From assembly GCA_017476085.1 (NCBI GenBank), contig JAFVEJ010000034.1, positions 1-5,028 of the forward strand: 5,028 nucleotides of DNA, written 5' to 3'. The notes beneath the pieces are model-generated. The model saw only the letters and a program-made list of their open reading frames with translations. It did no database searches and was not told the origin of the DNA. The position numbers were made by a program, and so were the translations under genes. Within the stretch, counting starts at the first letter, position 1, and every line of letters starts with the position of its first letter. Shown here one piece after another: positions 1-5,004 of the stretch. The DNA comes from Alphaproteobacteria bacterium (GTDB lineage: Bacteria > Pseudomonadota > Alphaproteobacteria > RF32 > CAG-977).

Positions 1-585
1 GATCAGTCCCAAAACGGTTACGTCCAACTGCGTATGCCGCGCCATCATCGCCATCAAAGATGATTTGCCGACGCCGGAACCGGCGAAAATTCCCATACGC
101 TGCCCTTTGCAGACCGTCAGAAAAGTGTTAATCGCCCGTACGCCCAGATCGGCTTTGCCGGCAACGCGCTCGCGGGAATGCGCTGGGGGAGGGGAGTTGT
201 GAATCAGACAAGGAACTTTGCCTTTGATTAAAGGACCTTTGCCGTCCACTGGTTCGCCCATCGCGTTGATGACGCGTCCCAGCCATGACACATCGGGAAA
301 CAAGACGGGACGGGAATTGCTGACATCTACCGGATTGCCGGGACCGACGCCATCCAGATTCATAAACGGCATCGCCAACCCTTTGTCATTATTGAAACCG
401 ACGACTTCGCAGACGACTTTTTTATCGCCGCGCGCACCGATACAGCATCTGTCTCCGACGGACAAATCGGCGCGGATGCCGGATATTTCAACCAGCATGC
501 CTTTAACCGCGCAAACGGAACCGTAACAGCGGTATTCCGGCAAAGCATCAATATCGTCAATCAGGTTTTTCAGATAAGTGTCCAT
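1..585 (-). CDS. fliI: Flagellar protein export ATPase FliI, N-terminal part (cut by window edge)
   Basis: This is the cytoplasmic ATPase that powers or assists export of flagellar subunits through the flagellar type III apparatus, related to the F1-ATPase beta subunit. The minus strand is open from the ATG at 585 to base 1, giving 195 residues of a protein that is usually about 440. Visible features are an N-terminal beta-barrel domain (about 1-95), the conserved stretch LGRVINAMGEPVDGKGPL at 102-119, and the Walker A loop AGSGVGKSS at 168-176 with K174 and S175. The Walker B, the catalytic glutamate and the C-terminal domain lie beyond the window. The start is preceded by only a weak GGGAA-type ribosome site, but homology to the FliI N-terminus begins immediately after it. 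The gene diverges from ctrA. FliI is clearly favoured over the virulence type III ATPases by the ctrA context, although the sequence alone separates them less well. Confidence 0.93.
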   Translation of the reverse strand, partial: MDTYLKNLIDDIDALPEYRCYGSVCAVKGMLVEISGIRADLSVGDRCCIGARGDKKVVCEVVGFNNDKGLAMPFMNLDGVGPGNPVDVSNSRPVLFPDVSWLGRVINAMGEPVDGKGPLIKGKVPCLIHNSPPPAHSRERVAGKADLGVRAINTFLTVCKGQRMGIFAGSGVGKSSLMAMMARHTQLDVTVLGLI

Positions 586-610
586 TCTTTATTCCCGAAG
601 CTGTATTTAT

Positions 611-639
611 AATATAATCTTTCCTTGATGCTTTGTCGC
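611..639 (-). promoter_or_regulatory. Possible sigma70-type promoter for fliI
   Basis: On the minus strand a GCGACA (634-639) is followed after exactly 17 bases by TATATT (611-616), inside an AT-rich patch 26 bases upstream of the fliI start. The -10 match is good and the -35 match only partial. Early flagellar genes in this class may instead use a CtrA-dependent promoter, so this is a candidate only. Confidence 0.3.
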
Positions 640-687
640 CCTTTTATCAAAAAAATAAAAAAAATTATTTTTCATTGAAATATAGGC

Positions 688-716
688 TTGCATCTGAGAT
701 TCATACAACATAAAGT
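688..716 (+). promoter_or_regulatory. Possible ctrA promoter
   Basis: TTGCAT (688-693) and TAAAGT (711-716) are separated by 17 bases and lie about 45 bases before the ctrA start. An A/T tract at about 648-672 lies just upstream and could act as an UP-type element. The matches to consensus are partial (three and four of six). The CtrA box begins at the last base of the -10 element, a placement that would fit repression by CtrA. Confidence 0.35.
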
Positions 717-730
717 TAATAAGAAGTTAA
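716..730 (+). promoter_or_regulatory. CtrA-binding box TTAA-N7-TTAA
   Basis: TTAA at 716-719 and TTAA at 727-730 are separated by exactly seven bases, matching the full CtrA consensus known from Caulobacter and relatives. It lies 31 bases before the ctrA start codon and is the only such box in the fliI-ctrA gap. This placement points to direct autoregulation of ctrA. Because the half-sites are palindromic it could also act on the divergent fliI gene, although it is about 130 bases from that start. Confidence 0.75.
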
Positions 731-760
731 TTTTATTTTTCCTCGAATAAGGGTGATTCT

Positions 761-1447
761 ATGCGCGTTTTATTGGTTGAAGATGACAAAGCGATGGCTC
801 AGACGATCGAAGCCGTCCTGCATAAGGAAGGAATGGTTGTTGATCCGACCGTTTTGGGTGAAGACGGTTTGGAAATCGGCAAGCTGTACGATTACGACAT
901 CATCATTTTAGACTTAATGCTGCCGGATATGGACGGATATGAAGTGTTAAAGCGGCTGCGCGCGTCTAAAATCAGCACGCCTGTTTTGATTCTGTCCGGT
1001 TTGTCAGGCGCGGACAAAAAGGTCAAAGGGTTGTCCACCGGCGCGGACGATTATCTGACAAAACCGTTTGATAAAGCCGAATTGGTCGCTCGTATCCGCG
1101 CTTTGGTTCGCCGGTCGAAAGGTCATCCGGAATCGGTTATCCGTACCGGCGCGATCGAAGTCAATCTGGATACCAGAACGGCTTTTGTCAACGGCAAGCC
1201 GCTGCATTTGACAGGCCGCGAATACGGCATTTTGGAACGTCTGTCTTTATCCAAAGGAACGACCCTGTCCAAGGAACAATTCCTGAATCATTTGTACAAC
1301 GGGATGGACGAACCGGAACTGAAGATTATTGACGTGTTCATCTGCAAATTGCGCAAAAAAATCGCCGAAGCGACCGGTGGGGACGATTATATCGAAACCG
1401 TTTGGGGACGCGGCTACGTTTTGCGCGAACCGAAAAAAGAAGGTTAA
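761..1447 (+). CDS. ctrA: Cell-cycle response regulator CtrA (OmpR-type)
   Basis: CtrA is the alphaproteobacterial master regulator of cell division, replication initiation and motility genes, phosphorylated through the CckA-ChpT relay. The 228-residue product has a receiver domain (1-117) with the acidic pair D8/D9, phospho-acceptor D51 in LDLMLPD, S79, Y98 and K101 in TKPF. An OmpR-type winged helix (about 125-225) follows, and its recognition region [18 protein letters not shown] (183-200) and ending [13 protein letters not shown] are virtually the CtrA signature. The ribosome site AAGGG lies about 8 bases before the ATG. A CtrA box lies in its control region and a strong terminator follows directly, so the gene is monocistronic. 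Unlike Caulobacter CtrA, which ends in two alanines that form part of its ClpXP degradation signal, this one ends in PKKEG. Confidence 0.97.
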   Translation: MRVLLVEDDKAMAQTIEAVLHKEGMVVDPTVLGEDGLEIGKLYDYDIIILDLMLPDMDGYEVLKRLRASKISTPVLILSGLSGADKKVKGLSTGADDYLTKPFDKAELVARIRALVRRSKGHPESVIRTGAIEVNLDTRTAFVNGKPLHLTGREYGILERLSLSKGTTLSKEQFLNHLYNGMDEPELKIIDVFICKLRKKIAEATGGDDYIETVWGRGYVLREPKKEG

Positions 1448-1450
1448 AGA

Positions 1451-1480
1451 AAAAACTCCCGAGAAATCGGGAGTTTTTTT
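1451..1480 (+). terminator. Intrinsic terminator of ctrA
   Basis: A perfect 8-bp stem (ACTCCCGA 1455-1462 with TCGGGAGT 1467-1474), a GAAA tetraloop and a run of seven T's at 1474-1480 start three bases after the ctrA stop. The A-run on the 5' side extends the stem and allows weak activity on the other strand. Confidence 0.93.
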
Positions 1481-1528
1481 ATGTAATCCGCATCACGGAA
1501 AAACAGCCGTTCAGTCTTTTCTTTCTTG

Positions 1529-1557
1529 AAAAAAAAGCAACAGAATGGCATTCTGTT
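1529..1557 (-). terminator. Hairpin with T-tract on the minus strand, possible terminator
   Basis: AACAGAAT (1539-1546) and ATTCTGTT (1550-1557) form a perfect 8-bp stem around the three bases GGC. Read on the minus strand it is followed by GC and eight T's (1536-1529), which resembles an intrinsic terminator facing ctrA. The stem is AT-rich, so it would be weak. No minus-strand gene ends here, so it may only shield ctrA or be the 5' flank of the plus-strand RNA region. Confidence 0.35.
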
Positions 1558-1560
1558 TCT

Positions 1561-1829
1561 GTATCGGCAACATCGGGTTGTCGATAAAGTGCTTTAGCGG
1601 GTGCGGAGTTCTAGAAAAACTCTTTAGCTATACCGGTGCAGAGATGCGCCGTTATTCGTTTTGCTTATGGCAAACACGAAAAGTATCCCCGACTGTCTTT
1701 ATTGATGGTTCGGGGAGCTTTTGACGTATGTTCAGAAGCCCCGATTTGTATTGACAGGCTTTAAAGGTCAAAAGGATCAAGTATAGCTGATTTTTCTACT
1801 CCCCGACCGCTGAAAGGCGGTCTTTTTTT
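1561..1829 (+). ncRNA. Unidentified structured RNA or long regulatory leader
   Basis: This 269-base stretch has no credible protein gene but folds by eye into many hairpins. They are: TATCGGCAAC 1562-1571 with GTTGTCGATA 1577-1586; GAGTT 1606-1610 with AACTC 1618-1622; CGGTGC 1634-1639 with GCGCCG 1646-1651; TTCGTTTTGC 1655-1664 with GCAAA-C-ACGAA 1670-1680; TCCCCGA 1686-1692 with TCGGGGA 1710-1716; and GCTTTTGA 1717-1724 with TCAGAAGC 1732-1739. A long-range 10-bp helix (1624-1633 with 1781-1790) would close the last four into a multibranch junction. The region ends in a clear terminator. G-U pairs at 1567/1581, 1637/1648, 1721/1735 and 1625/1789 favour the plus strand. It does not show the hallmarks of tmRNA, RNase P RNA, 6S, SRP RNA or the common riboswitches known to me. 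A very weak promoter (TTGAAA 1526-1531, CATTCT 1549-1554) would start it near 1561. Boundaries and the choice between a separate small RNA and a leader of the next gene are inference. Confidence 0.5.
1805..1829 (+). terminator. Intrinsic terminator just upstream of the 199-aa gene
   Basis: GACCGC (1805-1810) pairs perfectly with GCGGTC (1817-1822) around the loop TGAAAG, followed by seven T's (1823-1829). It ends 21 bases before the ATG at 1851 and 10 bases before that gene's ribosome site. It therefore either ends the structured RNA, or acts as an attenuator or partial read-through terminator for the operon downstream. I see no promoter between it and the gene. Confidence 0.85.
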
Positions 1830-1850
1830 ATTCGGCTATGGGGAAACATT

Positions 1851-2450
1851 ATGGCTTTTACATTCGGGAAATTAGCAAAAAATATCATTAAATTATCGTC
1901 TGTTTCTGTTGATGCAGCTCAAAAAGCGGCATTTTATGTAGCCGCTAATTTCATAGATAATCCTCACACAAAGAAGTCGCTTCAAAAAGTAAGCGACCAA
2001 ATATCATCAACAATAGAAAATGTGTCCGTTCCCGTGTCCGATTTAGCAGAAAGCACAATTGACGGAACAATTGTCGCAGCGGGAAACGCTACCGGATTGG
2101 CGGCTAAAAAAGTATGCGAGTTTTGTGATGCTTCTCCGGAAGTCGTTGAAACAGCAGAAAAATATGGAAAATTTGTCGGAAAAGCCGCCGTCGGATTTGC
2201 AATAGGCAATATCGCCGCCGCCGGTGTCGTATCGTCTTTGTCAGCAACAGGAACGGCAGGCGCAGCGGCGACAACAAGCGGATTAGCGGCGTTGGGAGGT
2301 GGTATGCAGGCGGGAATAACGGCGGCAAACGCGATAACGGCGGCGACAACTTTATGCGCCGCGCTTACCTCGGAAGATAAAGACAACAATAAATTACCGG
2401 CGGCGGAAAGACTTCAAGCGATTGAAGACCATAGCAAAGAGGAAAAATAA
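1851..2450 (+). CDS. Ala/Gly-rich, probably membrane-interacting protein of unknown function
   Basis: I do not recognise this 199-residue protein. Residues 1-60 are amphipathic and lysine/serine-rich with no classical signal peptide. Two cysteines lie close together (C89 and C92, in CEFC). Residues about 111-172 form a long Ala/Gly/Thr/Ser-rich hydrophobic stretch with small-residue spacing such as VGFAIGNIAAAG and GLAALGGGMQAGI, resembling glycine-zipper segments that pack or oligomerise in membranes. The last 27 residues are charged (ending DHSKEEK). The start has a good ribosome site (GGGGAA, 1840-1845). It follows a structured RNA and terminator, and its stop lies one base before the next gene's ATG, so the two are surely co-translated. 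A pore-forming, holin-like or toxin role is conceivable from composition only; nothing in the sequence proves it. The antisense open frames here are by-products of its biased composition. Confidence 0.8.
   Translation: MAFTFGKLAKNIIKLSSVSVDAAQKAAFYVAANFIDNPHTKKSLQKVSDQISSTIENVSVPVSDLAESTIDGTIVAAGNATGLAAKKVCEFCDASPEVVETAEKYGKFVGKAAVGFAIGNIAAAGVVSSLSATGTAGAAATTSGLAALGGGMQAGITAANAITAATTLCAALTSEDKDNNKLPAAERLQAIEDHSKEEK
2436..2443 (+). promoter_or_regulatory. Ribosome site deciding the start of the zinc-ribbon gene
   Basis: AAAGAGGA lies inside the end of the preceding gene, 8 bases before the ATG at 2452. It supports that ATG over an in-frame TTG at 2422, which has no ribosome site and would put ten extra residues before the zinc ribbon. 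Confidence 0.7.
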
Positions 2451-2451
2451 G

Positions 2452-3180
2452 ATGTTTTGTTCAAATTGCGGAAAAGAAATTCGTCAGGGCGCAAACTTTT
2501 GTATGTATTGCGGAACGCCTGTCGATGATATTGAAAAAGGGAAAGAGACGGAATGGACGTCGTATGAAGGTACAACAGAAGAAGAAAATTACGGCGACTA
2601 TGATTATTCGAACTGTGAAAACGGAATTGTCAGTTTCCCGAAAATGTTTCGAAAGTTCTTTTCAAAAGACCTTAAGGAATATTTTTCTTTTGACGGTACA
2701 TATTCCCGATTGGAATATTTTTATGCGCGGGTGATTGTTTATATTGCGCTTTTTGCGATCGTTGTTCCGTGTACGGCTGTTCCTGAAATTTATAAACTTG
2801 TTGTTGTTCCGTTAACCGTCGCCTTTATTTGGTTGCTGGCGTCATCATATATAAAAAGACTGAAAGACTTAAATGTTACGTTGTGGGTAATGCTGATTCC
2901 GCCGATCTGCGGTTTGTTTATCAGAGAAGAAGGGATTAACATTATAGCGGCACTCGTATTGATTTATTATCAAGCCTGTATTTTGTTTCTACAAGGAGAA
3001 AAATTTAAGGAACAGAATGAAGATGCATCAGATTATGGAAAAACAAATGATGAAACAGAAGAACGTGAAGAAGATGCTGAAAAAGAAGAGCCTGAAAAAT
3101 TTACCTTTAACGACTTTTTTCTTATTATTATTTTCGGACTGATAATATCTGTAATTATATTAGCTTTAGCAAAAGGCTGA
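2452..3180 (+). CDS. Zinc-ribbon, DUF805-like membrane protein with C-terminal anchor
   Basis: This 242-residue protein begins directly with a zinc ribbon: C3-x2-C6 and C17-x2-C20 (CSNCG and CMYCG), as in the zinc-ribbon domains often placed at the N-terminus of bacterial membrane proteins. An acidic, tyrosine-rich linker (about 26-58) follows. A DUF805-like domain spans about 75-195, with FSFDGTYSRLEYFYARV, four hydrophobic segments (about 94-110, 116-134, 143-157, 163-180) and the typical IKRLKDLN motif (134-141). Ordinary DUF805 proteins end soon after. Here a highly acidic linker (about 185-216) leads to a fifth hydrophobic helix (221-240) and only KG after it. It is co-transcribed with the 199-aa gene, one base downstream, and more AT-rich than ctrA or the ABC-F gene. 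The function of DUF805 is unknown to me; the domain assignment is from motif memory. Confidence 0.82.
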   Translation: MFCSNCGKEIRQGANFCMYCGTPVDDIEKGKETEWTSYEGTTEEENYGDYDYSNCENGIVSFPKMFRKFFSKDLKEYFSFDGTYSRLEYFYARVIVYIALFAIVVPCTAVPEIYKLVVVPLTVAFIWLLASSYIKRLKDLNVTLWVMLIPPICGLFIREEGINIIAALVLIYYQACILFLQGEKFKEQNEDASDYGKTNDETEEREEDAEKEEPEKFTFNDFFLIIIFGLIISVIILALAKG

Positions 3181-3186
3181 TCTATA

Positions 3187-3216
3187 AAAAGAGCCGCTCG
3201 GTTGAGCGGCTCTTTT
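3187..3216. terminator. Strong bidirectional terminator between convergent genes
   Basis: A 13-bp perfect stem (3187-3199 with 3204-3216, GC-rich core GAGCCGCTC / GAGCGGCTC) with a GGTT loop starts seven bases after the zinc-ribbon gene stop. It reads out as four T's on the plus strand and five on the minus strand, so it can end both that operon and the ABC-F transcript coming the other way. Confidence 0.92.
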
Positions 3217-3225
3217 GTTGGTTGA

Positions 3226-3372
3226 TTATTTCAGCAACATCTTAAAGTCCGCGCCAGTGGCGCGGTCTTTGATGAGCAGAACAAGAGAGGCGAACAACCA
3301 CTATTGTTTTTGTCGTTTTGGCAGGATACGCAATCCGCAATACGGACGCTTGCCGGTGAACTCTGTGTCGCA
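3226..3372 (-). other. Region after the ABC-F gene with in-frame open stretches and a GC hairpin
   Basis: No gene can be supported here. On the minus strand the ABC-F frame continues past its stop for 22 codons to a TAG (reading CDTEFTGKRPYC then GLRILPKRQKQ), and then a further 25 codons to a TAA 10 bases before the terminator stem. A GC-rich hairpin (CCGCGCC 3249-3255 with GGCGCGG 3259-3265, flanked by AAAG/CTTT) lies inside. It could be 3' untranslated sequence, a decayed small gene or a dispersed repeat. Confidence 0.3.
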
Positions 3373-4953
3373 TTACGATAATTCTAAGATGTGAAATCCG
3401 CCGATATTATCCGTAAACACGCGGTCGTGGGACACCAAAATCAGTGCTCCCCGATACGCTTTTAAGGCAGTTTCCAATATTTCTGTTGAACGGATGTCCA
3501 GATTGTTCGTCGGCTCGTCCAAAATCAGCAAATCCGGTTGATTTTTCGTTCCCAGAACGGCGGCTAAAGCAGCTTTCAGCCTTTCCCCGCCGCTGAGCGT
3601 TGAAACGGTTTTTAAGGCGTCTTTGTTCCTGAACAGAAAGTTCGCGGCAGCGGCATAAGCTTCGTTGACGGAAACTTCGGGCGCCATTTTTAAAATGTTG
3701 TCCAGTATGGTTCCGTCCTCGATCGGCATTTCCAGGTTTTGCGACAGATAAGCGGCTTTCCCGTATAGGAAAACCTGTCCCGCCGTCGGTGGCGTTTGTC
3801 CCAGAATCAAACGTAATAAGGTCGTTTTTCCCGTTCCGTTCGCTCCTTTTATCAGCAGACGTTCCCCGCCTTTCAAAATTAGGTTCAGGCCGGAAAACAG
3901 CGTTCTGTTGCCGAAGCGGAAAGACACGTCGGACAGCTCCAGAACCTTGTCTTTTAAAAACGGCTTTTCGGGCGTCGGGATTTTAATTTGATCGTTGCGC
4001 AGGGAAAGTTTGACCGTGTTCAGTTCCTCCTGAGAAGCGGAGAGCTTTTCCTCGATTTTTTTGATTTTCTTGGCTTTGGATTCCTGCGCGGCGGATTTCA
4101 TCGAATTGGCTTGCATCTTAGTGTATTTTTTGTTTTCGATGCGTTTTTCGGCCGCGCGGTTTTTCTTGCCGGTGGATTCTTCAATGGTGCGCTGCCCTTT
4201 GAATAATTGAGCGGTTTTGCTTTCCAGTCGGGATCTTTGGCCTTCCAGACGGTCTTTTTCGACTGCTTTGGCTTCTTGATAAAAGCTGTAATTTCCTCCG
4301 TATTTTTTTATTTTTCCGTCAGCCAATTCGTATAAGCAGGTCATTTGCTCCAACAAAGTCCGGTCGTGCGAAATGATCAAAACTGTTTTCGGCGTTGAAG
4401 AAATATAATCATAGAAGGCATTTCTGGCCGCTTCATCCAGATTGTTCGTCGGTTCGTCAAACATTAAAATATTTGAAGAAGAAAGAAATATTCTCAACAG
4501 CAGAATTTTTTCACGTTCTCCGCCGCTTAAATTCGCAAAAGAAGCGTTTAAATCAATATGACTTAAATTAAAATCCGCCAAAGCTTTTTGCGTTTCCGAC
4601 CGAATATCCCAACGCTGTCCGATCACATCAAACAGCTCCGCCGAACCGTCGCCGTTTTCGACGCGTTCCAGCGCGTCCAGTATCCGCGCCACGCCCAAAG
4701 CGTCTTTAACGGTTTGGTTCGGATTGAAATGCTGCGGCAGAAAAGCGGGCGTTTCATTGCAGTTGATCGAGCCGCTGTTCGGAAAAAGAACCCTTTCAGC
4801 CAAACGGAACAGCGTCGTTTTCCCCGACCCGTTCGCGCCGATCAGAGCCGCTTTTTCACCGAACCCGATATGAAAAGAAATGTCCGACAACAGCTTTTCA
4901 CCGTTCGGCAGAATATAAGAAACATGGTTAAACGAAAGAAAATTTTCGGTCAT
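3373..4953 (-). CDS. ABC-F family ATPase (tandem ATPase domains, no membrane part)
   Basis: This 526-residue protein has two ABC ATPase domains and no membrane segments, the ABC-F plan of ribosome-associated factors (EttA, Uup, and antibiotic ribosome-protection relatives). Domain 1 has Walker A GANGSGKT (39-46), signature LSGGE (142-146), Walker B MFDEP with E167, and switch H196. A lysine-rich, helical linker (about 222-325) follows and probably reaches towards the peptidyl-transferase centre. Domain 2 has Walker A GANGTGKT (370-377), signature LSGGE (453-457), ILDEP with E480, and H509. All catalytic residues are present. The length and the short first domain fit a compact ABC-F group common in Proteobacteria rather than EttA itself; whether it protects against an antibiotic cannot be told. 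The ATG at 4953 is chosen because GGAGGG stands just before it; an in-frame TTG ten codons earlier lacks one. The gene converges on the zinc-ribbon operon. Confidence 0.93.
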   Translation of the reverse strand: MTENFLSFNHVSYILPNGEKLLSDISFHIGFGEKAALIGANGSGKTTLFRLAERVLFPNSGSINCNETPAFLPQHFNPNQTVKDALGVARILDALERVENGDGSAELFDVIGQRWDIRSETQKALADFNLSHIDLNASFANLSGGEREKILLLRIFLSSSNILMFDEPTNNLDEAARNAFYDYISSTPKTVLIISHDRTLLEQMTCLYELADGKIKKYGGNYSFYQEAKAVEKDRLEGQRSRLESKTAQLFKGQRTIEESTGKKNRAAEKRIENKKYTKMQANSMKSAAQESKAKKIKKIEEKLSASQEELNTVKLSLRNDQIKIPTPEKPFLKDKVLELSDVSFRFGNRTLFSGLNLILKGGERLLIKGANGTGKTTLLRLILGQTPPTAGQVFLYGKAAYLSQNLEMPIEDGTILDNILKMAPEVSVNEAYAAAANFLFRNKDALKTVSTLSGGERLKAALAAVLGTKNQPDLLILDEPTNNLDIRSTEILETALKAYRGALILVSHDRVFTDNIGGFHILELS

Positions 4954-4957
4954 AAAG

Positions 4958-4963
4958 CCCTCC
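4958..4963 (-). promoter_or_regulatory. Strong ribosome site deciding the ABC-F start
   Basis: On the minus strand GGAGGG lies four bases before the ATG at 4953. A longer reading from the TTG at 4983 would place this site inside the coding region and has no site of its own. Confidence 0.8.
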
Positions 4964-4973
4964 GCAATAAATA

Positions 4974-5004
4974 AAACAAACAAAAAGATCGGAAATGTTT
5001 GTTT
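4974..5004. repeat. Perfect 9-bp inverted repeat upstream of the ABC-F gene
   Basis: AAACAAACA (4974-4982) and TGTTTGTTT (4996-5004) are exact inverted copies separated by 13 bases, 21 bases before the ABC-F start. It could be an operator for a dimeric regulator, a leader hairpin, or a weak terminator of whatever lies beyond the window, since the minus-strand 3' arm is T-rich. No clear promoter can be placed around it. Confidence 0.55.

Noticed and set aside
1590..1640. Retron-like TTTAGC motifs (direct repeat CTTTAGC at 1592-1598 and 1622-1628) in the RNA region
   Set aside because: There is no reverse transcriptase gene nearby and no matching inverted-repeat pair of the kind retron RNAs need.
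1626..1695. Faint resemblance to cobalamin riboswitch (CCGGTGC) and to group I intron core sequences
   Set aside because: The matches are a few bases long and the required flanking conserved elements are missing.
1751..1788. Perfect -35 hexamer TTGACA (1751-1756) with TATAGC further on
   Set aside because: The gap to TATAGC is 25 bases, too long for a promoter, and nothing like a -10 stands at 16-18 bases; the bases fit better into RNA stems.
1982..2389. Long antisense open frames opposite the 199-aa gene
   Set aside because: They arise from the Ala/Gly-rich codon bias of the real gene and have no ribosome sites or domain signals.
3272..3394. A 40-codon plus-strand open frame starting ATGAGCAGAACA
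   Set aside because: It has no ribosome site, overlaps the 3' end of the ABC-F gene on the other strand, and matches no protein I know. Kept only as part of the odd 3226-3375 region.
4588..4974. Long plus-strand open frame opposite the ABC-F gene
   Set aside because: It is antisense to conserved ATPase domain 1 and has no recognisable protein features.
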